From Chelydra serpentina (taxonomy: Eukaryota; Chordata; Testudines; Chelydridae): a DNA stretch of 64,000 bases. Shown here piece after piece: positions 24,216 to 36,794 of this stretch. The position numbers were made by a program, and so were the translations under genes. The notes beneath the pieces were generated by a model. The model was not told where the DNA came from. It did no database searches and saw only the letters and a program-made list of their open reading frames with translations. Each line of letters opens with the position of its first letter. The first letter of the stretch is position 1. The stretch is taken from assembly GCA_037349315.1 (NCBI GenBank), contig JBAIAC010000054.1, forward strand, positions 4,898,001-4,962,000, written 5' to 3'.

Positions 24216-26464
24216 CCAGGCCTGTCCGCTGAGGGTGCAGCAGGACTCAGATCTCAACAGTTCCAACATTTCAAAGTAGCGTCCATCTCCCCAGCCCCCT
24301 CACTGTCAGCGTGTCCCCCTTTGGGGTGGGCTCCTGCCGCTCACCCCCAGGAAGAACATTGGGGATGGTGCCCATTTGATCCTCCCCCTCTTCTCACCTT
24401 GTATTAAAATCCTGGATAGAAAATTAAGTCTCCGGGAGACCTGGGTTCTGTTCCTGCTCCCTGTAGCACGAGATTATTTCAAGCCACTCTCTGTAGGACC
24501 TACACAAAATCACTGTTGTGTCCTTGTGCAGCCCCTGCAGCAAAGTAATGTGGTTTTCTTCGGGGCAGGCACTGTCTCTAACTCTGTCCAGCACCTAGCA
24601 CGATGAGGCTCTGAACTGGCTGAGACCTCTAGGCTCTACCACCCTATGTATGTGAAATACTCATTCTCAGAGCAGTGCTGCTGCTGGAGAAGGAAGCCAG
24701 AGAGTTATTACCTCCCTGCTCTGTGAGGAAGGCAGGGGGGAGCTGGTGGGGAAGTGGGTTAGAGGAGGGGGGTTGCGCCCCTGCTGGTGTGAGTGACAGT
24801 TCCCCTGTGATGGACGTGAATGACTTGGTCTCAGTTCCCTGATCTGCCAAAGACTGAACAGGTCAGGGGGACGATCCTCTCAGCCCTTAGTGGGCATGAT
24901 GAGTCAGGCGCTTGCCTCTCGCTGCCTGGCCTTGCTCTGGGGCTACCAGTCTCCCGGGCTGTCAGCCAGTAGCAAGCAACATGGGCTTTCGATGCAGCAC
25001 AGGACCATGCAATGGGCAAATGGCCTCTTGGCTTCAGATGTGGGGATAGGTGGGCTGGAAATACTCGTGTTTCTCCAAGGCAAACTCCTGTGTGAAGCAG
25101 GAGATTCTCCTGCCAGAGGAGAGTAACCCACTCATAAACTGTTCTGTTAATGCATGTGCATTGGGGTAGCACCTAGCAGCCCCAGTCCTGGACATGGACC
25201 CCACTGTGCTGGGACCTGTACAGACGCAACCCAAAGGTACCTGCCCCAAAGAGCAATGATCAGCAAACATCAAGCTGCTATCCCAGCAATTCAACGGCAC
25301 AAAGCTAGGTTTCAAAACAGTTTTCCACTAGGAAATCAGCGGTGGCATTTGTGTAGGACACCATGTATTGAAGGATCTTTATTTCTAAATGACTATCGTG
25401 GTTTAACAGCAAAGTTAGCTAAACAAACAAAATGGATGTGAGAAAACTTCCAATAAAAACTGGAGGAGCCGGTTCGATGCACAAACAGGATGTGCCTTTG
25501 TGGTCTGGTTTGTAGGAGACGGGGGTGGGTGGGTGTAAACCCCACACTGGTAGACCCGTTAATTGGAGGTGGGGCTCCATTAGCACATCTTGTTGCACTT
25601 AGAGGGCTTGGAGAAAAGGGGTCTGGACTTTGTCAGGGCTGAGCCCTGACATGGGCAAGACTCCAGGGAGGTAGCCCTGTGGGGTGGGGCTCTGGAAGCA
25701 GATCAGGGAGCTGGGGAGAACCTGGGATGGGCAGAAGCAGCTGAAGTTCTGTTTGGTTTTGGTTGGGGTCTTTTTGAGTCCTGCCAGGAGGAAGCCTGGC
25801 AACCTGCTAGTGCAAAGGAAGAGTGCAGCGGAGCCCAGGGGGCGGAAGATGTGGTACTGATGCCCGGCATTGTGTTGATCATTGTTTCTCTGCAACGCTC
25901 ATACCCAGAAGGGGTGAGGCTGCATGTGAGCTGGCCGCAGGGCCAAGTCAGCAGAAGAACCGGACCCTGTAGTAGAGCCTGAGGGGCTGTCGGAAGGAGG
26001 TGGCTGAGGGGGACAAGGCCGTGACGACACACCCAGCCACAAGGCAGCATGTGAACTGGGGAGTCACTCGTACACAGGTGTACGGCAACACCACCATGTT
26101 CTGGGGAAAACAGAAAGTCTGTGCTGTAAGGCAGCCCTAGAGCATTTTAAAAGGCATTCGTCTGTCTGAGCATTTTATCCTGCCACCCATCACCGGAGTA
26201 TCTGGGCCCTTTCTGCATGAAGACCTCGTCTCACACAAGGAATCCCCTTCTCTAAAGGCTGATGGATGGGTTAAGCACATCCACAAAGGCCACAGACCCA
26301 GGTGAAGTGCCTTGAAATTGGGTGTCTAAACTGCTTCCGCTATGACCGCCTGGCTCTACACCGCAGCCCCAGACGTGCTGGTTGTGTGGCATGGCGATCG
26401 CTTTTCATTGCAGTTCTGCTGAGGCCTCCGAAGAGCCAGGAGAAAGATTGACTGGAAAACATCC
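24216..26464. other. Non-coding intergenic stretch
   Basis: No gene recognised. 25450-26060 has a compositional look of an old LTR-type repeat (runs of ggctctggaagcagatcagg type), but no ends could be defined. Confidence 0.35.
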
Positions 26465-26875
26465 CTTGCAGTGAAAGGCTCACGGAGTCCAACCTCTTGA
26501 GCTTAACAAAGAGAAGAGCAAGGGATGACTTGGTCTGTCTCTAAGTATCTACGCAGGGAACAGAGATTTGTTCGGAGAGGCCTCTTAAACCTAGCAGACA
26601 AAGGTCTAACGAGATTGAATGGCTGGAAATGGAAGCCAGACAAACTGAGGCTAGAAATGAGGTGCATATTTTTAACAAGGGTAATGAACCATTGAAGCAA
26701 CTTACAAGGGCTGTGGTGGAGTCCCCATCAGGGGACACTTTAAAATCAAGGTCGGATGTCTTTCTACACGCTAGCCTCTAGTTCAAGCAGGAACTGCCGG
26801 GAAGTCCTGTGGCCTGTATTTTACAGGATGCCGGATTAGACGATCACAGTGCTCCCTTCTGGCCTCATAATTTAT
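26465..26875 (+). mobile_element. CR1 LINE 3' fragment
   Basis: 3' UTR-type CR1 sequence ending ggattagacgatcacagtg, then cccttctggcctcataat and an (ATA/AAT)n tail. A related copy is at 46107-46335. Confidence 0.75.
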
Positions 26876-27180
26876 ATATATAATAATAATAATAGCGATG
26901 GAGTCCCTACCACGTCTCCCTTTTGGGAGCTAGAACTCTGAGCAGGGTCGGGGGGTTAGTTTTAGATGTTATTGTTTTCCTGGTGTTGGTGTTGGGCGCG
27001 TCAGTCTCACGGTGGAAAGGCTTTTAACCACAGTTAAACTAGGTGTCATTTTGTTCTTTGTCAGCCTTGCACATCGGACACTCCCTGATTTCCTTTCAGC
27101 TCTACTTGTCATCAGCAGACTGGGCCCCCCCACTGCGAGGTAGCCGTGAACTGTGCAAGACATCAGCCCATTCCCTGGAG

Positions 27181-27906
27181 CAGAGGTGGGCAAACTACGG
27201 CCCGCGGGCCATATCCGGCCTGCGGGACCATCCTGCCCGGCCCCTGAGCCGGCCCCGCCCCTGTTGTCCCCCTTCCCCCGCAGTCACGCCGCTGTGTGGG
27301 CAGCGCTCTGGGCGGTGGGGCTGTGAACTTCTGCAGGGCAGCGTGTCTGGCTCCGGCCGGGCGGCACGGTTGCCAGACATGCTGCTCTGAGCGGCATGGT
27401 AAGGAGAGGGGGGGGGGGGGCTGTGGCCATGGCTGGGGGATTGGATAAGGGGCAGAGGGTCCCAGGGGGCAGTCAGGGGACAGGAGCAGGGGGCAGTTGG
27501 ATGGGGCGGAGGTTCTCGGGGGAGGCGGTCAGGGGACAGGGAACTGGGAGGGGGGGGGGGGGGTTGGATAGGTGTGGGAATCCCGGCGGGCCTGTCGGGG
27601 CAGGGGTGTGGATAGGGATCGGGGCAGTCAGGGGACAGGGAGCAGCGGGGATTGGATAGGGGGTGGGGTCCTGGGGGGGCAGTTAGAGTGGGGGGTCTGG
27701 GGAGGGGATGGTCAGGGGACAAGGAGTAGGGGGGGTTGGATGGGTTGGGAGTTCTGAGGGGGGCAGTCAAGGGGCGGGAAGTGGGAGGGGGCCAGATAGG
27801 GGGCGGGGCCAGGCTGTTTGGGGAGGCACAGCCTTCCCTACCTGGCCCTCCATATAGTTTTGCAACCCCGATGTGGCCCTCGGGCCAAAAAGTTTGCCCA
27901 CCCCTG
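27181..27906. mobile_element. Non-autonomous hAT-like element with G-rich degenerate minisatellite core
   Basis: Imperfect inverted ends: CAGAGGTGGGCAAACTACGG at the left and the complement of CAGGGGTGGGCAAACTTTTT at the right. Flanks ccctggag/ggctagag are a weak 5/8 match to an 8-bp duplication. The interior is a degenerate G-rich repeat (cagtcaggggacaggg, gattggataggggg). A relative is at 32320-32746. Confidence 0.8.
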
Positions 27907-28213
27907 GGCTAGAGGCTGGATTGTGAACTCATGAGCAGAGCCATGGAAATCAATGGAACCAACTGAGTATGGTGCTCTTAGGCTGGAGGGAGGGTACGAG
28001 GATCCGGCCTGGGTTGGTGTTTGGGAAATCACGGCAGCTCTTTCTGAAATGGTCTTTGAAACCTCCTTTTGAACTAGACTCACTAGTAAATGTTAGTTTC
28101 ACTCCTGGGGGGGCTGGATTTTGGAAGCGCTGTTCCTGTTGAGTACTCCTTCTGCAACTAGCCCCCGGGAACCATCAGGGGACTGATACAGGGGTAAGCA
28201 CTACTCTACATGA

Positions 28214-28460
28214 CTAAGGCCTTGTCTACACTGCCACTTGTTAGCACTGCCCCTTTCTCGCTCAGGGGTGTGAAAAAACACCCCCTCGAGTGCTGCAAGT
28301 TTCAGCGCTGTACAGCGCCGTGAAGACAGTGCCCCAGCGCTGGGAGCTGCGCCCGTCATGGAGGTGGCTTTTTTACAGCGCTAGGAGACCTCTCTCACAC
28401 AGCCACGTTAAAGCGCTGCCGCGGCTTTGTTGCTAATGTTGCTAGTGAAGACATACCCTG
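28214..28460. mobile_element. MITE, gtctaca family
   Basis: Left end taaggccttgtctacactgc, right end gctagtgaagacataccct (inverted match). The interior has many agcgctg motifs and no ORF. Confidence 0.6.
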
Positions 28461-28739
28461 AGGGTGGCAGAAGTAGCACCTAAGGTATTATAACATGTTG
28501 CCTTTTCCTTTGTCTGTAATGGCTCCTTAAGTGAAGGAGCCCACAAGTGCCTCTGGTTGGTGGCTTCCTCTCCACTTTCCAGGGCAGCCCCATTGTGTCA
28601 TTGGTGTTTCCAGACATCAGGGGAGTTATTTCTGAAACAGTTTCTGCTCCGATCATTGATGCTTTGGCGTATTGAAACGCTCAGGCTCCCAGCCTCGTCT
28701 GGCTTCTGGGTCATGGTCGCATCATTGTGAACAAGCCAC

Positions 28740-29210
28740 AAGAGATAATTCTTCCGCTCTGTTCATCACGGATCAGGCATCAACTGGAGTACCGTGTCCA
28801 GTTCTGGGCCCCACGCTTTGGGAGAGGCAGGGACAAACTGGAGAAAGTCCAGAGGAGCGCAACAAAAATGATTAAAGGGCCAGAAAACACGACCTACAAG
28901 GAAAGATTGTAAAAACTGGGTTTGTTTTTTCTGGAGAAGGGAAGACTGAAGGGGACATAAGTCTTCAAGTACGGAAAAGGTTGTTTTAAAGAGGAGAGTG
29001 ATAAATTGTTCTTATCCTCTGAGGAGTAAAGGGACTAAAGTGCAGTAAGGGAGATTTAGGTTAGAAATTAGGAAAAATTTCCTAACTATAAAAGTAGTTA
29101 ACCTGAAACAAATCACCTAGGGAGGTTGTGGAATCTCCGTCACTGATGGTTTTTAAGAAGAGGTTGGACAAACACCTGCCAGTGATGGTCTAGATAATAC
29201 TTAGTCCTGC
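28740..29210 (+). mobile_element. CR1 LINE 3' fragment interrupted by a hAT MITE
   Basis: Plus-strand CR1 with gagtaccgtgtccagttctg and aacaaaaatgattaaagggc segments. Its tail resumes at 29768-29830 after a 541-bp hAT insertion. Confidence 0.88.
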
Positions 29211-29218
29211 CTCAGTGC

Positions 29219-29759
29219 CAGGGCTGGCGCGCCCACTAGGCGACCCTAGGCGGTCGCCTAGGGCACTGGAAGGCGGCTGGCCACGGCTGCCTCCCGCCCA
29301 GCCGGGGGGCGGCTGGCCGCAGCTGCCACCCGCCCTCCCAGCTCTGCGGCTGAGTCGGGAGCCAGGGGGCGGCTGGCTGCGGCTGTCGCCCGCCCTCCCA
29401 GCAGCCGGGGGGGCGGCTGGCCGCAGCTGCCGTCCACGCTTCCGGCTCTGCGGCTGAGCCGGGAGTTGGGGGGGCGGCTGGCTGCAGCTGTTGCCCACAC
29501 TCCTGGCTCCGCGGCCTAGCCGGGAGCTGGGGGGCGGCTGGCCGCGGCTGCCGCCCGCCCACCCTCCCAGCTCTGCGGCCAAGCCGGGAGCTGGAGGGGG
29601 CACCGCGGGTGAGGGGAGGCTGCCGTGGGTGGGGGGACTGAGCTGCTGGTGGGGGGGAGGGAGCCGCTGCGGGGGGGACTGGCTGCTGGGGGGGGGGTTA
29701 GCTGGGGGGGCCGCAGGGAAACTTTGCCTAGGGCGTGAAACTTCCTTACACTGGCCCTG
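29219..29759. mobile_element. hAT-like MITE (CAGGGCYGGC ends) inside CR1
   Basis: Starts CAGGGCTGGCGCG, ends ACACTGGCCCTG, and is flanked by a perfect 8-bp duplication ctcagtgc (29211-29218 and 29760-29767). Subterminal palindrome ctaggcgaccctaggcgg/tcgcctaggg. The centre is a GC-rich tandem repeat. Confidence 0.88.
29274..29596 (+). repeat. GC-rich ~60-bp degenerate tandem repeat
   Basis: Five to six units beginning ggcggctggccgcagctgcc, with variable lengths. It lies inside the hAT MITE, and all long ORFs here are its low-complexity translations. Confidence 0.75.
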
Positions 29760-29859
29760 CTCAGTGCAGGGGACTGGGGTAGATGACTGCTTGAGGTCCC
29801 TCAGTCCTACATTTCTAGGATTCAATGAGACTTCATAGCACTTAATATTATTGTCGTGG

Positions 29860-30490
29860 GCGGCTGCCCCACTCCCGCAGAATAGGGGTTAAAAGCAGCC
29901 CTGGAGAGGCTGAGGCTGTGAGAGGCTGATTGGGGGAAGCAGCCACAGCTGTGGCCAGCTCAATTAGGGCCCAGCTGGCCCTGATAAGAGGGCTGTGGGC
30001 TAGAAACTGAAGGAGTCTCTCTGGTTAACTGTCTGTGAGCAAGGTACCTAGAACAGAGCAGGGCCGGGGAAAGGCAAGAGAAGCTGGGGAGTTGCCAGGC
30101 TGCAGGCCTTGGTGAAGGCCTACAGAGGTACTGGGGCTGCAGAGGGGCAGCCCAGGAATAGGCAGAGGCATTTGGTCTTAACCCCGTGCCAATGATGAGT
30201 GGCCATGACAGACTGCAGTCTGCCCCAGTGAGTGGGGGCTAGATGATGACTGGCAGTAGCCACTGAGGCAAAGTGGGGTTAGAGGGTTGGGGGTTCCCCT
30301 GGGAGGGGAAATCCAGAGTAAGGGGGTACTGTGGGGGCAGCACCCCAAGGTAAAGGGCACTGGGGTCTGGGAGGGACATGGGTGCCAGAGGCAGGCGAGA
30401 CACCAGCCTGCAGAGGGCATCTATACACTGGAGAGCTACTTCCTGAGATGACCAGCAGGAGGCGCTGCACCGGTGAGTCTTGACCTGCTT
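29860..30490 (+). mobile_element. Possible LTR-type interspersed repeat
   Basis: Composition and phrases such as ttaaaagcagccctggagag, ggcccagctggccctgataa and gagggctgtgggctagaa match what I recall of a common turtle LTR-like repeat. No target duplication could be confirmed. Confidence 0.4.
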
Positions 30491-31302
30491 CAAATGATGG
30501 AATTGTATCCTGGTAGAACCGAGAGGCCCCAACTGAGATCAGGGCGCCGTTGTGCCAGGCACTGCACTGACACAGCCCTTGCCATGAAGAGCTATTACCT
30601 AAATAGCCACAGCAGATAAAGGGTAAGAGGGGAAATGGTGGCACAGGGGTGTGAAGCAACTTGCCCAAGGTCCCCCAGAAGGTCAGTGGCAGAGGCAAGA
30701 TTAAAACCCAGATTGCCAGTGCTCTATCCACTAGACTGCTCTGCCCCAACACTCGGGTGATCAGCTGGAATTCCTCCTCCTTCCAAATCCCTAAGAGCAG
30801 CAGCTCAGCTAGCATAGCGCTAGGGCTCAGGCCCGGTGCCAAGCTCACAACGTGCCGGCAGCCACATTCACATACAGCGACTCTCCTCTCCATGGGCTTT
30901 ACAGCGGCATGTAACATTTACACGTAGGCTTCATCTCTGGGGTGCAGCCCGGCGGGTGTTTGAACAGCACACAGCAACACTGCACAATTGTCTAGGGGAG
31001 AAGAAAAAACATACATGTTCCCAGTGGAACTGGACGGAGGCATTCACATAGTGGAACGTAGGACTGAAAGGCCCCCTGGACACTGGCTTTTGATACAGTG
31101 CAGCCCCCCCAGTCCTACTGCTTGGTGTAATTAATCTTTGCCCCACTGCCTAGCTACATGTTGTATGTTTGGAGTCATGGGTGCTGGGCGTGGGGGCAGC
31201 GAATATTGGTGGTGTTGCTGATATTCAGCTAGTTATTTTTGACTGGCTTTTCTATTAAACCAGTGTATAAGGATGCTAATTCCATGGGCTTTGCCTCTCT
31301 CT
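30491..31302. other. Non-coding stretch with an old SINE-like patch
   Basis: 30615-30750 has acttgcccaaggtccccc and attgccagtgctctatccac, as in old MIR-related amniote SINEs. The rest is featureless. Confidence 0.35.
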
Positions 31303-31573
31303 GGGCTAGTCTACACCAATGCAGCTGTGCCACTGCAGTGGGTCTGGTGAAGATGGTCTGTGTCGATGGGAACGAGTTCTCCTGTTGGCATAATAAATCA
31401 CCTCCGCGAGCAGGGGAAGCTGTGTCGGCGAGAGACACTCTGCCGCTGACATAGCGCTGTCCACACTGACACTTAGGTTGGTGTAATGTACGTCGCTCGG
31501 GGCGGGGGTGTCTTATTCACACCCTTGAGCGAGGCAAGTTATATCGAAGTAAGTGCAGACCTGGCTTCTGTCT
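31303..31573. mobile_element. MITE, gtctaca family
   Basis: Left end gggctagtctacaccaatgc, right end aagtaagtgcagacctggc. Internal ctgacatagcgctgtccaca is shared with 11625-11650. Confidence 0.5.
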
Positions 31574-31939
31574 TTTCAGCTGTACTTTGATTTTCTGGTC
31601 AACTAGGACTGCTGAGTTGCTAAGGCGTAGCCTTTCCTCTTTACGCAAACCTGCCGTTGGGTGTCCCTGTTCTGTACTAAAGCACCGGAGAGTGATCTGG
31701 GTAGCAGGGCAGTGGGGTCCGGCTATTTTAGCTTCGCTGCTTGGGAATGGGAAGGGAGCGCAGACCCCTTCTGATCACAGGCTGCACCAGTATGTGAAAA
31801 ACCCTATTTACAAGCGACTGACTGAATCCCGCTGGTCCATTTGTCCTGGAGGCTGGGATGCACAGGGAGTGTAATCCTGGACACTAGCACCCCCGGCATT
31901 GCTGAGTGGGAACAAGCCTGGTGTATGCTAATAATAATA

Positions 31940-32150
31940 ATTTGTAGATGCTAAGGCCAGAAGGGACCATTGTGTTGATCTAGTCTGCCCCCCTGTGTAA
32001 CAGGCCAGAAACCTTTCCGGAATTCATTCCTAGGGCAGAGCTTTTTGAAGACCATCCGGTCTAGATTTAAAAATTGCCAGTGATGGTGAACCCATCACGC
32101 CCCTGGGTGAGTTGGTCCAGCGGTTAATTACCCTTATTAATAACAACAAT
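31940..32150 (-). mobile_element. CR1 LINE 3' tail fragment
   Basis: gctaaggccagaagggacca ttgtg... is the reverse complement of a CR1 3' tail of the 26465 type. Confidence 0.6.
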
Positions 32151-32319
32151 AATAAGGGTGGATGGTTGGATTATTTTTTTTTTAAGGCATTTCTAAAGGG
32201 CTTATCACCTTGATGCAAGTGCCTCACAGTCAGTCTCTTGACCCCCTGCCCCCTTGGGGGAATATTCTCCCCACTTCAGAGGTGGGGAAACTGAGGCACA
32301 GGGCATGATTAGTCTAAGC

Positions 32320-32746
32320 CGGGGTGGGCAAACTGTGGCCCGCAGGCCGTTTCTGGCCCATCAGGTGTCTTTATCCGGCCCTTGAGCTCCCGCCGGGAAG
32401 TGGGGTTGGGGGCTTGCCCCGCTTTGCCCAGCCCCCGACTCACAAATCCCTTGATGAGCATCATCTTCTGGCACGCAGGAACGACTTCACTATTCTGGGA
32501 TTGGAAGCCCGCCCCTATGCGGCAGGCCCCCCCCCCCCGCAGGAGTCCCCGGGACTGCCCTTGTAGAACCCCCCTCCGTGCCACACCCCATGAATCCCCC
32601 CCACCCCTCACCTTGTTAACTTGCCTTATAGAGCCCCCTCATGCTACACCCCATAGAGTCCCCCTCCTCCGCTGGGCATTCCTGGCCCGCCGTACAATTT
32701 CCATACCCAGATGCGGAGCTCAGGCCGAAAAATTTGCCCACCCCTG
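32320..32746. mobile_element. Non-autonomous hAT-like element, ggggtgggcaaac family
   Basis: Left end CGGGGTGGGCAAACTGTGG, right end aaatttgcccacccctg. It is shorter than, and related at its ends to, 27181-27906. Another end-like fragment (tgcggccctcgggccc) is at about 33003-33070. Confidence 0.75.
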
Positions 32747-33070
32747 GGATGAAGGAGGTGGGTGGGGAAGAAACGAGCCCTCCACCCCCAGCTCCCCTCG
32801 TCCGAATGAAATGCTGGGCAAGGCTACTCGGGCGCAACCTCCCAGCCCAGTGATAAACATTACTGAGGGTTTATCTTTTATTAAACCCCCTCATTGCATT
32901 ACAGGTTTTAAAAAGTTCATACATTGACTTTTTAATAGAATGCTAGGTTACTCTTCCTTTTTGACTCTACTTTTGCATCATTGTATGAAAGGGTTTCAGT
33001 GATGCGGCCCTCGGGCCCATGTACTAGTTCTCATGTGGCCCTCGTGGTGATCCGAGTTTGAGATCCCTGG

Positions 33071-34532
33071 GCTAGCAATATCCTGGGGGCACCTAACCCT
33101 GGTGCTCAGGGCAGGCGTAGGCACAGGGGCAGCCCCCACCAGCTGTGTCAATGCCTGCGCAGCGACGGGATTGGCCGGGGCAAACCCCCTCCGACTGGCT
33201 GCTGATCCCCTTACCCGCCTCCTGGGGCAGAACAACCAACCCGCGCTGCTATAGGAGAACGTGCCCTGCCTCAGGAGCCGACCCCGTTCTCACAGGAGGG
33301 GAGGCGGGACGAAGGAGCAGAGAGCCCAGCATCCCCCGAGCCAATCCAGCTGGGAGTGCCGGTGCCAGGGCGTGTGACACACGCTTGTCGACACCACAAA
33401 TGCTCCTCTGGTATCGCTGGGCCGGCAGAGCCCCCTAGTGGAGACGCCCCTTACACCGACAAACGGGGTGCTTTTGCTGGAATAGCTACACCCCTTTCCT
33501 GGATGGCAGAAAGCACACCGGCAAAAGGCCCCTTGCTGGTGCCACTGCAGCTACGCAAGGGCTTTTGCTGGCATGGCTCTGTTGGCTGGGAGGAGGGGGA
33601 TTTTGGAGACGAAGCCCCCCCCCCGCATGCACACGCGCGCTGGGGATGAGTGGGGAAGTTCGGAACTCAAAAGGCCGCCCCCGAAAGGCGATGGAACCCT
33701 TTTAAAAACCCTCATGGCGTTTTGGGGGGCAGGGTCATGATTTCTGATCGCTTGAGGTTGGCAATAGGGTGCCGAGGTGGCTTAGAGCCCTGCTCCCCAT
33801 CGGCTGCACTTGTGTGTGAATCCCACCTGGAGCCCCTGGGGTATGGCAGCCTGTAGGTGTTTGCAGCTGGCAGGGGCAGTGAACCGCGTGTGACCCATGT
33901 GGGGTGGGATTCAGCCCCCATAGCCAGCACACAGCAGCGTCGGCCCCATCTGACCCCCTCTCCGGGGAGAACGAGGGGCTGTAGGAGCTGATGCCCCGGC
34001 CTGTGGAAGGCTGCGGGGGCCGGGCGGCTGGCCTCTCCCGGGAGCTGGCAGCCCCAACGGGGGGACACTCAGCAGGACCTGGCTGGCAGAGGCTGCTGTG
34101 TGCCAGCTCACGGTGCATAAACAGGAAGGACAAAGCTGGGCCGCTCTGAGGTTAACAGAGGAAGGCTGATTCGCCCCCACTGCAGGCTGGCAGCAGCGCA
34201 GCTTGGGAGGAGGAAGATGCCCTGCCCTGAGGTGAAGAGATGCTGGTGTTGCTAGGGAAAAGCCACTGTAAGCTGGCAAAATACGGGGGGGCCTGATTCT
34301 GCCTCTCAAGGCCTGGGCTTGCCAGATCTCGCCTTAGGTTTAAGCCTTTGCAGGCCGGAAGCTGCAGGTTTCAGGGACAAGGCATTGCATAGCCCATGCC
34401 TGGGGTGTGACTCCAATTCCCTTTCAGAGGCCCTGGGGGCTGATGGGAACGCTCAGGGTCCTTTGAACGTGTTTAAAAATCGACCCCTTCGTGCCTCGCT
34501 GACAAAGTCCTTTCCAGAGAAGACTGATTGCG
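33071..34532. other. Non-coding stretch
   Basis: 33370-33570 looks like a decayed gtctaca-group MITE (ccctagtggagacgcccc). The rest shows nothing I can name. Confidence 0.35.
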
Positions 34533-34620
34533 ACGGGCGCGTCGGCATGCGGGCGCGTCGGCATGCGGGCGCGTCGGCATGCGGGCGCGTCGGCATGCGG
34601 GCACGTCGGCATGCGGGCAC
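34533..34620 (+). repeat. 16-bp GC-rich minisatellite
   Basis: Five full and one half copies of gcgggcgcgtcggcat, beginning acgggcgcgtcggcat at 34533. The last full copy has gcacg instead of gcgcg, and the first base of the array differs. Units are otherwise identical, so the array is young. Confidence 0.95.
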
Positions 34621-34622
34621 AT

Positions 34623-35833
34623 GCCTAGCGAGACAGCTCTCCTGTGCGGCCAAGGCTGGCACAGCTATACCTAGCTCAAGCTGTAGGAGCGATCGGGCCC
34701 CGGACCGGTTCAGTCCCTGATGTATCACCCCACTGGGGGTATGGTTCTGCTCCTGGCTCGGGTTCCCTTCCTACAAGCGGGTGTGTGGATTGTTACTGAT
34801 GGTAGCGTGGCTGCTCTGAGCTCAAGCCGGGAGGTGTGATGTCTGAATACCTTTCAGATTCTCCGTCCCCCCTCCCGTATGCCATGTTGGGCTAGGTCTA
34901 CCTGGCTTGGGTGTGAGTGGTGTTGGTTTCAGTTCCTGATGAGTGCTGGGGTGGGTGTGAATGTGGCCGTGGCTTACACGCCCCGAGAGTGCCTTCTGCG
35001 TGAGTCAGTTTCCTTTCAAGGCAAAAGCAGCCTGCTGACCCACGGCTCTGATTCTGACTGGGTGTGAGAGACAACCCCTTAGCGGTGGTGACGACAACAG
35101 CCCGACAGCCACTCGGTGGGGCCATGAGGGGAGCGCTCGGGCTAACGGTACCAACCTTCTGTGGAGGGTGTGATTTCTGTCCCGGACTGGGTGTGCATCG
35201 GGTGTGATAAGAAAGGCGGCTGATTTATGCTCACCTGACGCCTTGTGTGTGACCTGAAAGTGGAAAAGCCCAGCGGAAGATGATAAAGAATAAAACTCCT
35301 CTCCTGCGATAGGCACAACAGCCTCCCTCGCGACATTTGTCACCTCCCGGAGGACTGAGCGTATATTTACCTGTGATGTTACGTGTCCCCGCAGGCTCAC
35401 CAGCTGTTATAGCCCCCACACTGCAGCTGGGCGTGGTGATTCCCAGCGTGGGTGGCCAGACACGTGCTGGCTTGAGCTAGGGAGCTGTAACTAGCAGTGT
35501 GGCTGCAACAAGCCAGCTGCCCAGATCCACGTCCCCTTGGCCCCCAGGGTCTGTGCTTAGGGGGCTAGCCCAAGCTGCCACTCACCCTGCTATCATGAGC
35601 ATGCTCGCTGGAGCAGAGCCAGCACCAATCTGCCCACCCGTGCTGGGAACCGCACCTCCCAGCTGCAGTGCAGATGGACTCGCAGGGGCTAGAGCAGCCC
35701 CCGAGCTGGGCAGTGTGAGGGGCCGTGGAACATCGCGGTGAAATATGCCGCTTGCTGGTCTAGGCTTCAGACAGTGCCTAGAACCCCGCCCCCATTTTCT
35801 TAGGTGTGAGTTAGAAGGGCAAATTCCTCGTGT
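34623..35833. other. Non-coding stretch, nothing recognised
   Basis: Short overlapping ORFs only. No splice-supported gene, RNA gene or named repeat seen. Confidence 0.35.
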
Positions 35834-36097
35834 GGGCTACACCTAAAAATTAGATCGACCTTGCTCCACTGCTCAGGGCTGTGAAAAATGTCACGCCATG
35901 TGTGACGCTGTTAGGGCGACTTACCCTCCACTGTAGCCCCGGTGAGGACAGAAGAATTCTTCCATTGACCCAGCTATGGCATCTCTGAGAGGTGGATTAA
36001 CTCCACCGACAGAACAAACCCTGCCGAGGTAGGGAGCATCCACCCTTCAGCCGCAGTGCCATTGCTGTGCCGGTGTAGTTGCGGTAATATAGACCTA
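35834..36097. mobile_element. MITE, gtctaca family
   Basis: Left part tgggctacacctaaaaatta, right part tgtagttgcggtaatataga. Diverged. Confidence 0.45.
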
Positions 36098-36794
36098 TCC
36101 GGTTCATCTAACTTTCATCTGAGCATTTTGGAGCATTTCCAAGCATTAATGAGACCAGCCTCCCAGCCCTTGGGGATGTAGGGCTGGTGCTGTCTCTGTT
36201 TTACACAAAGGGAAACTGAGGCACGGAGCTCGCATTTCCTGCCAGAAGTCAAGCCCACATGTTTTGATGCCAAGCCTCTTGATGTGACACTAGATCCGAC
36301 TCCCTCCCAGACAAGAGTAAATCCAAGGAGTGTGTGTCCATGTTTGATCACAGTGTCCCTGTACTGAACTGTATTTGTTTGAGGGATCCCACACCATTTT
36401 ACAATATTATAAGAGGAGCTGGTAGCACTGCCTAGCATCTCTAGGGTGCCTAACACTTTCCATTCTAAGACCCTGTTTTCGTTGCTTATAACTGTGCCCA
36501 ACTCTAACCATTTCCGCTGACATTTACCAGGTGCCTGTTTCAGCATGAATATTTTTGGAAACCGTCAGCTACAAAGGGGTTCAGCTGTGTCTGAGAAGGA
36601 GATTAGGGACAAAAATACATGGCTTTGCCCGTATTAAAAAAATAAATAAATCAGGCACTCAAATTAGGAAATGCCAGAATGAAGATTACTTGTGCAACCT
36701 GCCTTCGTTTCCCTTGTGCACAGGCATTCTGAGACAGTCTTGAATGACTTCCTCACACATTAGTTTTCCACAGGACCTCTGCCTCATTCAGTGC

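Noticed and set aside
27195..27770. 191-codon minus ORF rich in Pro
   Set aside because: Translation of the C-rich strand of a hAT-like element's degenerate minisatellite.
29190..29825. 211-codon minus ORF rich in Pro, Ala and Arg
   Set aside because: Translation of a GC-rich tandem repeat inside a hAT MITE.
34533..34620. CRISPR-like regular repeat
   Set aside because: The 16-bp units are directly adjacent with no spacers, and the genome is vertebrate. It is a minisatellite.
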